A DNA stretch of 64,000 nt from Alligator mississippiensis. Lineage: Eukaryota > Chordata > Crocodylia > Alligatoridae. Shown one piece after another: positions 46,001-56,901 of the stretch. The position numbers and the translations under genes are program-made. Under the pieces are notes generated by a model, which was not told the origin of the DNA, searched no databases, and saw only the letters and a list, made by a program, of their open reading frames with translations. The stretch spans positions 212,841,310 through 212,905,309 of the forward strand of contig NC_081827.1 in NCBI RefSeq assembly GCF_030867095.1. The letters are read 5' to 3'. How positions within the stretch are numbered: the first letter of the stretch is position 1; the number at the start of each line of letters is the position of its first letter.

Positions 46001-49000
46001 GGGCTCGGATAAATGGGAAGTGCCATGATGGGCACTTCCAGTTTCACTTTATCTTACAAACGGCATCCCGGTTAGTGGAGCATGCCGGCTTGTAAGATGT
46101 TGAATAACAACTTTTACTGTATATGTATTCATGTGTAGGCTAAGGACACACAGCATGCTGCAACACATGAGATTACAAGATGATCAAACACATGACATGG
46201 GTCAGCATGGCTCATAGAAAGAACACTTCCAAGTTCACCCCATACCTTTGTCTCTTTTGAAGCCAGAAAGCTTTCCTGTGTTATGCAGTTATCTATCACA
46301 CATAGCAATATTTGTAATAAATTCTGCTAACAGCACAGGTGTCAGCCCCAGATCCCTCAGTAGTTCAGGGGTAGCACCTTAGATGCTCTCCATCATTTTA
46401 GTTGCCCTCTAAACACCAAGGGGAGAGTGGCTTCTCAGCCTGTCTTGCATGTAGCAGTCCTACCCCTAACTTCAAGAGATGACCAAAAAAATGAAAGATC
46501 TGACTTGGCATGAAGAAACACTTGAAGTTCAAGCATTAAGTAGCAGCTAAAGAACACAGTTTTTAAAACCTGAAAGGCGCAAATACCAAGAAGGAAGACA
46601 ATTCAGTTGTCACATGTGGGTATATAATGAAGAATGTAGGTAAAGTTAGGAAAAAATGACAATAGGGTATCAGGAAAGGGTTCTGACAGTAAGGACTTTC
46701 TAGGCTGTGAAAAATCCCATTGCTTGAGGAATGTATGGACTACATCAGATATGTTAATTGATATGTTAGTAGGGAATAATTTTTCATTGGCCATCCATAT
46801 ATATCCCTGCATGTGTGCATATATTTATCTATCTGGATAAACCATGCTTACTGCCCGCACATGCGCCTTAAAGCAGATAGAACACATCATGACAAAGCAT
46901 GACTAAACATTTTATTTTCTTATTAATTGGGCCAGAAGAGACAAACCTCCCTTTCCTTCCCAACATTTTATACTACATAAGGTTATTTGATATGTTTAAT
47001 GTCATTACCTGGTAATGATGTCGCTGGATTAACTGATGGCACTGAAGGGATGGACTGACTGACTTGTGGTGACAGTAATGGTACTGTTGGGACACCTAGT
47101 GAAATATACAAATTATATACCATCATTTTTATTATACCATTTCTATGTATGCACCATTTCATCCCATGTCTCAAAGGACAGCTAACAGGAGAATCTGTGG
47201 GGTTTTTTTAAACAAAGATTCATAACATTTTCTTCTTCACCTTTTATTCTACATCAATTTGTGCCACTTTTGTAAGATATGTGATACAAGCAACTCTGAA
47301 CCCAGGATGTCAGCCAATTTGGAGCCCCTTGTCGTCAGGCAAAAAAAACAACATTTCCCCAGAGGACTCTGATGTTAAATGCATTTGACCCTGGTTACTA
47401 GAAAAGAATTGTGGGGGAGAACAAAGGGAAGATATCTACAAATCATGTGACATTTCTATGAACAGTTTTTTTCTTTAGGAAATTAACTGAGAAATCCATA
47501 TTTCTGAATGACAGAAAATCAACAAAGTATTAATGCATTTCAGTAGGGAATTATTTTTATACATACCTGTATTGAGTACAGTGCTGATGGTGGTAGGAGT
47601 TGAACTAATGGATAGTCCTGACAGACTCTGTTCAAGTCCTACTGTTCCAGGTGGTATTGTCGGTGGAGGATTAACTGAAGATAACTGAACCTTATCAAAA
47701 CAGACAAGTCTTAGTGCTTGTATTTTTGTTTTCACTGTAATCCATGATGAAAGTATAAATGTTGCTCTACTTCAGTAACCACTTAATCAAGCCACAGAAA
47801 TCATTAAAACTTACCTCTGTAAAACCATCTTTAAGTGGGCTGATAGGTGCACTTGGCAGCTGTCCTGGAAGAGAAATTTTCTTTCCCTCTTCAAAAGGAC
47901 GTGTAGGTATCCGATGTAAATACCCATAGCCAATGCCACAGCCTAGGCTTTTAAAATATGAACATTTAAAAATTAGACTGACAAACTAGTCTGAACTTAA
48001 GCCATATTATCACTGTGGACCCCACAACAACCAATTTAACAATGATCTTGCCTCAGTGGAAAGGAACCACTTCTTTCACTCCTAAAAACACAAGTCTCAT
48101 ACTATAAAACATATTTAGAGTAAAGTGAAAAATAAAGCTTTTTGTACTTAAGTTAACTAGACAGAAGTAGCACCCATGCATGTCACTTGCAGCCATCTCT
48201 TATTTACTAGACTCATCTTTAACGGTGCATTACAGCATAACTACAATTTCAAAATTGCTCAGAAGTAAGACTACATGTTCTCTTCATCTTTAATTAGTTG
48301 ATTTTTGCGTTTAGCTGCAAAAACCCAAAACAAACAAAAAAACTCCACAGGCCACAACTAAAACGGACCTTAAAATTATCAGCATATAATTTTCCTTATT
48401 AGCAGCAATACTTGAGCCAATAACTCTCATTATGATCGTACAAAACCAAACCTAATAGATCCCTATTTATAACTGAGGTAAGTACTGCTGTAAACATTAT
48501 GATCTTCTGTTACATTAAATAATCTTACCTGCCTTCCCCACCCCAGGAAGAATTTGGAGTAATCACCACCTCCCGACAATTATCTGTATCTGTGTTGTAC
48601 ACGTAAAGTTTTAACGGTTTTGCTTCATGCGTTTCGATAAGGGAGAAGAGATCTTCAGACTGCAATGAAAACACAGGAATATTTCAAATTGGGGGTGGGG
48701 GGGGGGTTGTATTGTAATTTTAGTATACCTAAAATCATGGAGACTGGCATCTTATTGGCCCCAATCCTGCAGAGCACAGGTGCCAAAATATGGCTCATGT
48801 GCTGGATCCAGCCCACAAAGCCCCACCATCCAGTCCCCAGTGCTGCCCCTGGGTCTGATCAGACCCAGGAGGCACAGCACATGACCCTGGCTTAAAACTG
48901 ATTCACAGGCTGAATGAGAGCGATGGACCCCCTTCACCTACTCCTCCCCAGCATACCTGATACAGAGGCTTCTGCTCTGGCCAGACTGCACTGTGGCGCC

Positions 49001-52000
49001 CACTCCAGCCACTCCAGGATACACATCCCATACAGCCCAGGTTCCAAACCAGCCAGAGTGGCTGCCAGATCAGGTATAAATATATCTGGGGAAGGGGGAG
49101 GGCCCTGGACCTGATCGAGTCTGTGTACCAACCCCATTACACTCATCCAGCCCGCAGGGTCACATGAGTTTGACAACCCTGCTGCAGAGCATGGCATTCA
49201 GGAGACATTTAGTGCAACCCTGAAACTTTATCACATACAGCAAAGTTCAATATGCAGTATTGTTTTGTTATCTACATCCTCAGACTCAAAGATAAGTTAG
49301 CTTCTACATGTGATAAGACACCTCAAACTACATATTAAAATTAACTACAAAAATAAGTGCGCAGATTTGGCTTTTAATACTGGTTATTAATAAAGCTTCC
49401 CAAGTAATTGTATACTAATCCCATTTGACTGTATGAGGGAACTTTATGTAGTGCTCTGAACACCAGCTGTGTGTGTACTCTAAAAGGGCAGGCACTCAGT
49501 GTCAGAGCTCCTCTCCCCATGTGGCAGTTTACTGTTAGCATCGGACAAAAGGAAATATGAGGGTTAAGAGAACATTGAAGCCATTCTAATATTTTGGTCA
49601 TAGGCACTGACCTTTATTTCTGCTGGAGGAGGGGGAAGGGAGCCAAGATGATGCCCCCCCTTCCACCAGCATGGCTACAACAGATCTAAGTGGAGCCTAT
49701 AAGGGGGTGGGGGTGGATGCAGGCTGCCTGCTGTGGGCTTGGGCCTCCCTGCCCTGAAGCCCTCTCCTCGGGGGCCCCACGCCAGCCATGCCACCATTGC
49801 AGTGCGCCCCCTGCCTGGCTGGCAGGAGCACAGGACACAACTCTGCACTGCCAAGCCACTGCTGCTGAGGGGGAAGGGGGCGCCTCACCAAAGTGGCATG
49901 GGTGGTGTGAGGCTCCCAAGGGAAGGAAAGCAGGCTGGGGAGCCCAGAGCCTGCCGCAGATAGCCCGCATCCACCCTGTCCCATGCACAAATCTGAAGGG
50001 CATGTGCCCCACCATCCCCCTCTCTGGGAGTGCACAGTGGCAGGGAGCTGGCTACCCTCCTCCCCGCCACCCATGGACAAGCTTCCTGTGGCTGTCCTGC
50101 TCCCCACCCTAGCCCCGGGCCCCATGCACCGCCCCACCTGGGCAATGTCCCCAGGCCAAGCCCCTGCCTTACTCCCTCCCTCAACTTCTGACCCCTCCTC
50201 CTCCCCACCCCTGCAACTTATCTGGAGGCAGCCAGAGGAGCTGCTCTTCACTGCTGCCTGGGGCTGAATTCCCAGCCACATACATGTGGGTACGTGCAAA
50301 TGTGCACGTGGCACCCCCTGCAGGTTAGAACTGCCAGCCTGCAAGGGGAAATCAGTTGTTTCCTGCATTTTTCCACAGTGAATGGAAAAAGTCCCTGCAC
50401 AATATTGTGAATCCGGGACAAATGCAGCCCCAGAATCATACAGCTCAGAACTGGGACTTGATGTTCCCATTTTGGAATTGTCCCACCCAATTATGAAAGG
50501 GTGGGACTTTTCCCAAGGAGGGCCCCCATGTACTCTATGCCTATGATTTAAGTAAATGTAATTCAAAGTTTATGTATAAATACCTCATTCATGACTGTGT
50601 CTGCTCCAATGATATAGTCACTATGGGGCCGAAGACCAGCTAGAGCAGCAGGAGAATTTGGTTCTACTTCCTAATTTCAAGATATGAAGTCACAAAGTTA
50701 AATATTTTCATTGTTTTAGAAAAAAGTTACACACACACAAACACACAGCTTTAGGCTGAAGGAATCAAGGTGCCTGGTAAATGGACTGGATTTAAAAAAC
50801 ACAAAACAGGAGTTTAATTAGACATTTTCTATGTTATTTCCATCCTATTAAGATACCACAAAATATTCAAAATTCTATTACAATAGGATGCACAGAAATG
50901 CAAGATATGATAATATTCCCCAAATACACATTTTCACTGAAACAGAATCACCCAACACACAAACACTTTGTTCCCAAGAGAGTGAATGCTTGTTAGTTTC
51001 AACTAAAAATGTTTTTTAAGCAATACATTTTTGCAGTCAGAGAAATCTTTGAGATACTTTACGTACCAACACATGCCATACGTTTTCATTGGCTCCATCA
51101 AAGCTGCAGAAACGAATGCTCACTCCCAGAAGGCCCTGTCCACCCCACATGTTACTCGGAGTTACTGATGTTTCTCTCAGTTCCAGTGTCTTGCTACTGT
51201 ACACCAGCATTTTTACAGGCTTTTCAACATTTGCTTTCAACAGGTCCTTAAGTGTGTCATTGTCTTTATTCTGGAAATATACATAAAACAAACCTTTGGG
51301 CTTAGTGTTTAACAGCAACAAATGGTCAATTCTGTAATGCTAGGTTCACATTTCCAAGACCTATAGAAAATACATAGCAAAGATTCAAAATATTTATTTC
51401 ACTGCAGCTGCTATAATTTTATAAACTTCCTATTCCTCTAAGTTTCCTATGAAGTGAAATTTTAGAATTTCTGTACTCACAGTAATATTTATTTGGCCTT
51501 TTGAATGTGCACAAATGCAAAAAAAGATAAGCAATCCAAGTTAAATTTTTGTGCTTTGATACTGTAGTAATTAGGCTTGCTAAGCAATGGTATCTTCTTA
51601 CTTAGTACTTCGGCTTAGGTTGCGGGTTAAAACATCAATTGCAGGGTTACTCTATTTAATGGAAAATCAGGAGTGTTTACTCCAACAGTGCAAAGTAACA
51701 ACTCCTTCTAAACTTGTGAGTAAATAAGCATTTAAAAATACTTTCCAAGTAAAATAATATTCCTATAGCAAAGAATCCACTAACTTGCATTATTTGCTTG
51801 TTCAAAAGCCATATTAGAGCCACAAATCTGGCCCCAATTTAAATTTGCAAATGAAAGCTTCCTTTTTGAAATAGTAAAAAAAAAAAAAATCATAAGAACC
51901 AAAACCAACATGATTTAAACTACAATTGTTAAACTTAAGTTTTCTGGCGAAACTAATTACATGGCTGACAATAGGGGCTGAAAATGGAAAATAAGTAGTC

Positions 52001-53638
52001 AAAACCTAGACTTTCTAGTTGTAAAGAGCTAATCAAAATCTGTACAAAAACTATTTCAGGATTCTAACTATAGGCTATAAAACATTTGCACTTCACTTTA
52101 ACAGGCAACTATTTCAAAAAATGAACCTTGTGATTCTGACAGCTGTCATAATGGTGCTTCAAGTTTACTCTAGCTTCAGGTGCTAATTCTTTGAAGGAAC
52201 TGGACCAGTGTTTAGTGCAATGGCACTAAGTACAGGCAGTCAAGAAGCCCAACACTGAATTAATTCAGTCTTCACAGGTTAGTCTAAACTTCATAGACTG
52301 AACCAATAAGCAAGCAAACAGACATTCAGTGAAATGCAGCCACATGCTTGCAGTGACTTAGGCCAGAAGCTGGGGGGCATTAGAGCATACTCAGCTAGAG
52401 CAAACAGCCTGGGAGAGAGCTAGCCTGCCCACCCCAGGAAGGGGACTTTCCTGGGTGAGGTGCAAAGCATCCTGGGATGTTGGGAAACTATAGGTTAACT
52501 TGCACCTGGAGGGAATCTGGGACAGAAGTTGAATAAGCCAGTTTAACTTAAATCAGTTAAGTCTGATACTACATCCATCCAGGTTTATCTTAAACCGGCT
52601 TCAGTCATTTTGAAAGCGGTTTATGTGCACTGAACTTACGTTGCGTTACAGATCTGAACCAGTTTCCAATCACTTATATCGATTTATGTGTAATTTCTGT
52701 CCCTAGCCTTAGGGCCTCACTTTGATCATGGGAGCCCTGAAGTACTTCTGAATTTTTAAATCTCTGCTGACAAGTCTGCATAAATGCAGTTTCACTATTT
52801 TACATTACAGATAATGGAAGACAAAATAGGCATAGAAGAGCCACACTGTCTTTCGGAAACATTTCTCTGAAGTCACCTGCTACACATCAGGATCAAAGAG
52901 GAACATGTGTGTACTTCCAGCTGGGCTGGCAGCAGGATCAAAGCAGCATAAAAAAGTACACTTCAGTGGCTCTAGAATGAATATGACCTTTTCAATGACA
53001 AGCTCCATTTGCCCTGCTTATCCCACAGGACCCATTATCTTTTCTGGGAAAGAAATGTGTGCTTGAATGGGAGGCACGAAGACCAAATCACAGATCTGTA
53101 GAAAATGTGCCTAGGCAACACCCAAGCATTCCTACTTTCTTGCTAACTCAGCTTGCTCTGGCAGCAGAAATTTCATGTTTGAAAAATCTAAAGGGGTTTG
53201 ACCATGCTCTTCCTCCTTCATCCATACTGCTAACAATTCCAGTGCCATAGCAACACTAAGATAGGTTACTGGGCTTCCTTATCATCCTTTAGAAGATTAG
53301 GACCTCAGTCAGGGAAAGGAAACAAGCATTCAGCCTAGTGTCCTATTATTCTCCAGTTTAAATTTTGCTGAAAGTTAAGCTACTGGGGTGATGGCAAGGT
53401 AAACAACTCAAAACCGGTTTCTAGGTTTGCCAAGGTACAGAAACTATCAATGAATGATTTAAATAAAAAGTTGACTCAGTTTAGCAACAATAATACATTC
53501 CTGCCATAAAATCTATTGCTTATATGTAAATAAGTTTTCATAATACAGCAAGCTTACCAATCTCGAACCATTAATGGAAACAATAAAATCAAAGAATGGC
53601 TCCAGTCCAGCTCTATGCCCTGGTGAGTTTTCTTGTAC
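42728..53638 (-). CDS. GORASP2: Golgi reassembly-stacking protein 2 (GRASP55), exons 2-10
   Basis: Peripheral Golgi membrane protein that links medial/trans cisternae by trans-oligomerisation and binds golgin-45. Nine minus-strand coding exons are visible: 53638-53558, 51270-51067, 50670-50584, 48659-48529, 47947-47815, 47690-47567, 47095-47009, 44039-43929, 43038-42728. Every border is AG/GT and the phases agree, giving 422 codons plus TAA. With the roughly 21 residues of a missing exon 1 this is close to the 452 aa of human. Two PDZ-like GRASP domains come first (landmarks [22 protein letters not shown] region and [13 protein letters not shown]), then a Pro/Ser/Thr-rich regulatory tail that is more diverged from human. 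Exon 1, with the initiator Met and myristoylated Gly2, is not in the window. No internal stop or frameshift is seen, so the gene looks functional. Identification rests on near-identity of the PDZ exons to the human protein as I remember it. Confidence 0.96.
43039..43928 (-). other. GORASP2 last intron
   Basis: Between exon 9 and the terminal exon. AT-rich, no repeat recognised. Confidence 0.85.
43929..44039 (-). CDS. GORASP2: GORASP2 exon 9 (regulatory tail)
   Basis: Encodes (G)[36 protein letters not shown] (111 bp, phase 1 on both sides), matching the human leucine/proline/asparagine-rich segment [26 protein letters not shown]. Acceptor GAATTTTAG, donor GTAGGC. Confidence 0.95.
44040..47008 (-). 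other. GORASP2 intron between exons 8 and 9
   Basis: About 3 kb, AT-rich, with a T-rich stretch near 44948-44985, an A18 run at 45472-45489 and one pogo/Tigger-like element at 45763-46119. No other recognised content. Confidence 0.85.
45763..46119. mobile_element. Tigger/pogo-like MITE
   Basis: Left end CAGTAAAAGCTTTGTTATCC, right end inverted CAGTAAAAGTTGTTATTCA, with TA after the right end, as in Tc1/mariner-pogo elements. A 20-bp hairpin lies at the left (45773-45792 with 45799-45818). The GC-rich 357-bp interior has no transposase. Confidence 0.72.
47009..47095 (-). CDS. GORASP2: GORASP2 exon 8 (regulatory tail)
   Basis: Encodes (G)[20 protein letters not shown] then VNPATSLP and the first base of Gly (87 bp, phase 1 on both sides). 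It corresponds to human [21 protein letters not shown]. Acceptor TTTCACTAG, donor GTAATG. Confidence 0.95.
47567..47690 (-). CDS. GORASP2: GORASP2 exon 7 (regulatory tail)
   Basis: Encodes [41 protein letters not shown] plus one base (124 bp). This matches the human segment [24 protein letters not shown] with substitutions. Acceptor TTGATAAG, donor GTATGT. Confidence 0.95.
47815..47947 (-). CDS. GORASP2: GORASP2 exon 6 (PDZ2 end, start of regulatory tail)
   Basis: Completes the split Ser codon, then encodes [44 protein letters not shown]. The first half closes PDZ2 and the second begins the Ser/Pro-rich tail. At the position of the human ERK target pair (TPITP) this sequence reads APISP. Acceptor TTTTAAAAG, donor GTAAGT. 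Length 133 bp. Confidence 0.96.
48529..48659 (-). CDS. GORASP2: GORASP2 exon 5 (PDZ2 middle)
   Basis: Encodes [20 protein letters not shown] followed by [19 protein letters not shown] and GGEG: 43 codons plus two bases of the next. Acceptor CATTGCAG, donor GTAAGA. Its 131-bp length fits the one-base start of exon 6. Confidence 0.96.
48767..49189. mobile_element. Non-autonomous hAT element with perfect 8-bp target duplication
   Basis: Element at 48775-49181 (407 bp), flanked by CTGCAGAG at 48767-48774 and 49182-49189. Left end CACAGGTGCCAAAATATGG; right end inverted CAGGGTTGTCAAACTCATG, a hAT-type terminus. The sub-terminal GGCTCATGTG / CACATGAG words are also inverted. No transposase. Confidence 0.85.
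49598..50546. mobile_element. GC-rich foldback element in GORASP2 intron
   Basis: Termini TCATAGGCACTG and, inverted, TCATAGGCATAG. Inside, GTGGATGCAGGCTGCCTGC (from 49712) is the imperfect inverse of GCCGCAGATAGCCCGCATCCAC (to 49975), with pairing continuing through CCATGCCACC / GGTGGCATGG-like blocks. 50270-50360 carries a module shared with 18785-18895. No target duplication found. Long frames across it are by-products of GC content. Confidence 0.6.
50584..50670 (-). CDS. GORASP2: GORASP2 exon 4 (PDZ2 start)
   Basis: Encodes 29 residues, [16 protein letters not shown] then [13 protein letters not shown], the start of the second PDZ-like domain (human about 117-145). Acceptor AAATTAG, donor GTATTT. 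Phase 0 on both sides. Confidence 0.96.
50671..51066 (-). other. GORASP2 intron between exons 3 and 4
   Basis: Short AT-rich intron with an ACACAC stretch near 50730-50747. Confidence 0.85.
51067..51270 (-). CDS. GORASP2: GORASP2 exon 3 (rest of PDZ1)
   Basis: Encodes 68 residues from [11 protein letters not shown] to ENVWHVL (human about 49-116), phase 0 on both sides. It includes the LLGVSI groove segment and the Cys of IRFCSF, which corresponds to the zinc-coordinating Cys103 described in mammalian GRASP55. Acceptor TTTCCAG, donor GTACGT. The sequence is almost identical to human. Confidence 0.97.
51271..53557 (-). other. GORASP2 intron between exons 2 and 3
   Basis: AT-rich; holds one DNA transposon (52228-52704). 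An A13 run lies near 51877-51889. Nothing else recognised. Confidence 0.8.
52228..52704 (-). mobile_element. AGGGACAG-ended DNA transposon, copy B
   Basis: Read on the minus strand from 52704: AGGGACAGAAATTACACATA, then AAACTGGTTCAGATCTGTAA, GTGCACATAAACCGC and TCAGACTTAACTGATTTAA, ending as an inverted CAGGCAGTCAAGAAGCCC near 52230. Block order matches copy A at 54144-54967. The family seems AT/GGTTTA-rich at the ends. Target duplication unclear. Confidence 0.7.
53558..53638 (-). CDS. GORASP2: GORASP2 exon 2 (PDZ1 start)
   Basis: Encodes 27 residues, [15 protein letters not shown] then [12 protein letters not shown], the first part of GRASP PDZ1 (human residues about 22-48). Acceptor TTGATAG lies just above 53638 and donor GTAAGC just below 53558. 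Both borders are phase 0. This is the most 5' exon recognisable in the window. Confidence 0.96.
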
Positions 53639-53767
53639 CTATCAAGAGACAGAATATAATACATGAATTTAGCAGAAATGTCACAATTCTGTAGGTATCC
53701 TAGTTTGTATTTTACAACTATTAATCTCTTCTCTTGCAAACCATATAGTTTGACACACAACTGATGC

Positions 53768-54143
53768 ACAGAATCATAGAAGATAAAGGTTGGGAGGAAC
53801 CTCAGGAGGTCATCTAGTCCGACCTCCTGCTTAAAACAGGACCATCCCTAACTATATCATTCCAGCCAGGGCTTTGTTGAGCTGCGCCTTAAAAACCTCC
53901 AAGGATGCAGATTCCACCACCTCCCTAGGTAACCTGTTCCAGTACTTCATTACCCTTGTAGCAAGAAATAGGTTATTTTTCTAATATCCAATCTAAACCT
54001 CCCTTGCTGCAGCTTGAGACCACTGCTCCTTGTTCTGTCATCTGTCACTACTAAGAACAGTCCAGCTCCATTCTCTTTGCAACCACCCTTCAGGTAGTTA
54101 AAAGCTGCTACCAAATCCACCCCCCCCCCCAGTCTTCTCAGCT
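53768..54143 (-). mobile_element. Old CR1 3' part, interrupted
   Basis: The plus strand shows AGAATCATAGAAGATAAAGG, GGAGGTCATCTAGTCCGACC and further CR1 3' sequence (reverse complement) up to CAGTCTTCTCAGCT, where copy A of the AGGGACAG element begins. The CR1 resumes at 54968 with CTAAACTAAATAAGCCC. Confidence 0.85.
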
Positions 54144-54967
54144 AGGGACAGATATTACATATAAACCGGTTTAAGTGATCAGAAACTGGTTTAAATCTGT
54201 AACAGAACAGATACTCAGTGCACATAAACCAGTTTGAAAACGGCTGAAACTGGTTAGAGATACTGCATTCAACCAGGTTTATCAGACTTAACTGATTTGG
54301 CTCAAACCAGTTTATGCAATGTCTGTCCCAGACCCCTTGCTGATTTAAGATAAACCAGACACCCCAGCATGCTCTCTGGACTGGGTAGGGTGCAGGGCTG
54401 GCCACTCCCCTCTGCTCGGCAGACTTCCAGGAACAGAGTGTCTGCCTGGCTTCTCCTTGCTAAGCAGGGATTATTCCCCCCTCCCCTCTGCCTTGTGCAG
54501 ACACCTCAGCATTAGCTAGCAGACCACACACTGGCTACAGTCCCTGCTGTGGGAGAGGACAGAGGAAAACAGACTTTTTGGAGCTAATCAACAGGTAGCT
54601 TAATGTCCTTCCTTGGAAGAGCTGTTTAAAAAGAACTCCATTAGTTAACGGAGAAAGGCTTTGTTTTCTCAATGAGTTGATAAACACCCAGTTAGGGGTG
54701 ATAAACATTCCCTGCTGGGCAGCTGGAAAGGTGGGGAAGAAATAATCAGTGCATCCTGCCCAGGGCCTGGCCACACCCCCCTCAGCTCTGCCCTCTTGAA
54801 GCAAATGGAGGGCTGCTCTAGCATCCCCCAGCTTCTAGCCTGAGCCACTGCAGGCGTGTGCCCACATGTCTGGGATGTCTGTCTGGGTTACAAACTGATT
54901 TAGCCTAGCCAGGTTAGACTAACCTGCAAAGATTGAATCAACTCAGGCTTTTTGAATGTCTGTCCCT
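54144..54967 (+). mobile_element. AGGGACAG-ended DNA transposon, copy A
   Basis: 824 bp inserted in an old CR1. Left end AGGGACAGATATTACATATA, right end inverted AGGGACAGACATTCAAAAAG. Internal landmarks AAACCGGTTTAAGTGATC, ATCAGACTTAACTGATTT and CCTAGCCAGGTTAGAC recur in copy B. No transposase frame. Flanks suggest a short duplication around CTA, but it is not clean, so the superfamily is unassigned. Confidence 0.75.
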
Positions 54968-55195
54968 CTAAACTAAATAAGCCCAGTTCCCTCAGCCTCT
55001 CCTCGTAAGTCATGTCCCAGCCCCCTAACCATTTTTGCTGCCCTCTGCTGGACTCTCTCCAACTTGTCTACATCCTTACTATAGTGGGGGGCCCAAAACT
55101 GGACCCACTACTCCAGATGTGGAGATGTGACCTTACCAGCGCAGAACAGAGGGGGATAATCACTTCCCTCAATCTGCTGGCAATCCTCCTATCAA
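54968..55195 (-). mobile_element. Old CR1, continuation of 53768-54143
   Basis: CTAAACTAAATAAGCCCAG, CCCCTAACCATTTTTGCTG, ACTGGACCCACTACTCCAG on the plus strand follow the CR1 reverse complement directly from the interruption point. It ends near 55195. Confidence 0.85.
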
Positions 55196-55567
55196 TGAAG
55201 ATGCATACACAGATTTTTACAAATTTCTTACAACACAAACAAATGAACTGCTGTAAAAAAAGCTTGCTGGTAAAAAATCTATTTTAACAAAATGCATCAC
55301 TAATTTATTGATAAACCAAACAATATTAGCTGCTATTTCCAACAGAAATTGAGTTTAATACGTCATTTGTTGCAGAAAATAAAACTGTAGATATCTAGCT
55401 CTAGTTAATTGGCAGAACTGAATTTAAAGAATTATTCCATCCTGCTTTTTACCAGTCTTCCCAGAAACATTAATGGCATTGGACTATGCTTCTTCTACCT
55501 TTTACTGACTCAATGTCGAAACTACATCCTAAAATACTGGTGTAAACACTATCCCCTTGCAACCAAA

Positions 55568-55605
55568 TTTCATAGACATTAGGGCCAGAAGGGACTAAAT
55601 AAGCT
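55568..55605 (-). repeat. Short CR1 tail fragment
   Basis: TTTCATAGACATTAGGGCC followed by AGAAGGGAC matches a CR1 3' terminus; only about 35 bp is kept. Confidence 0.55.
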
Positions 55606-56257
55606 ACACCTGCCATTTTTTAGAAGATTAAGCATCTGAACAAATTCTGGTTAGAAACTCCAATCACAGACAAATATCTCTGTATTTACATTACCACAGG
55701 TATAGCCATTCTAGACAACGACAACTCCAATAAATGTGTCAAGTTTTTCCTCCAGCTGTTACAATAAATAATGTCTGTCTTCCTTTGTAACATGATTCAT
55801 TTTACCCAGTGGCTTTATTCCTTACACTCCATATTCATCTTGCAAAGGACTTGGAACAGTTTAATATTTTTCAGAGGAGGATTTCCTACTATGCATTTTT
55901 GCATCCTGACAGAATAGCTGCTTTTGAGCACTGCATAACTGCTTTACCTGGCAGAATCTAGTTTACCTAATACGGACTGCCTGAAGTAAAATGTAAAATG
56001 TTCTACTATGGAAAAAACCTAAGGCTCAATTATCTGTATCACTATCCTCTTATCCAAATATTCCCAGCCAGACACGCACACAAAACCAGAACTTGAAAAA
56101 AAAAAAAAATGCCATTTGTAAATGGTGATTGGGCAGATTTTCCAGGGCAAGTGATGGAGGCCAAAAATATTAGTTTATATATCACTTTTTAGTGAAAACC
56201 TACATATTCAGAACTTATGATTCCAGACTGACTCTATTAAGGTCTGGAATCATTAAA

Positions 56258-56491
56258 AATGATTCTCCCCCAGGGTGATAGCATATCATTTGAAGGGTGC
56301 CTGGAAATGTGAGGAGATAAGCAGAGGGGCACACAAGCTTGTCCTTGCCTGGTAGATCCTCTACTTTGTTGCCCTGCCTCTCTGTAAAGAGGTAAACACT
56401 GCAATATATAAATTAATTTTTGAAATTAGGTACCTCAATTCACAAAAGTTATGAACAGTTGATGTGAGCCCAAAAAGTTTGAGGATTACTG
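56258..56491 (+). mobile_element. hAT-like non-autonomous element, copy 3
   Basis: Shares GGGTGATAGCATATCATTTG, GAGGAGATAAGCAGAG, AAAGAGGTAAACACTGCAAT and the end AGTTTGAGGATTACTG with copies at 3584 and 34928. The left end is degraded. Confidence 0.65.
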
Positions 56492-56901
56492 GTTTAGAAG
56501 GTTAACTTTTTACTGTGATTGCTTCACAGCTTTGTTAAGCAGCATCAGCATTAAATGAATGAAACTGGGCCAATTTTAGTGTAACAATTCAGAGCCATCT
56601 GAATTTCCTGTCTAAAACTGGAGTCTGAGAAGACTATCCACATATCTATACAACAGGGAATACTATAGTATCCTCCCCAAACTTTCATTTCTAGGTAAAA
56701 GGGCTGGTTCCTGCAGGTACTGTACTGAACAGTCACAGGGTTTTCAATAATTAGCTTATCCAAAGTATAATTTGCATTTGTATTTGAAAGCCAATTCTTA
56801 AAAGGTGAGTCTGCCTCCCTAGAAATCTGCTGGACTTGGGTAGTTCCTCATTTAATGACTGGTGCAAAAATATCTTAACAGACTCTGTGAAGGTCTAAAA
56901 A

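Larger units (their letters stand above)
48660..50583 (-). other. GORASP2 intron between exons 4 and 5
   Basis: Contains two non-autonomous DNA transposons (48775-49181 and 49598-50546) making up most of its length. The second ends only 37 bp from exon 4's donor site. Confidence 0.85.

Noticed and set aside
49697-50566. 289-codon minus-strand open frame
   Set aside because: Lies inside a GC-rich foldback transposon, composition is low-complexity Gly/Pro/Ser/Cys, overlapping frames are equally long, and no family is recognised.
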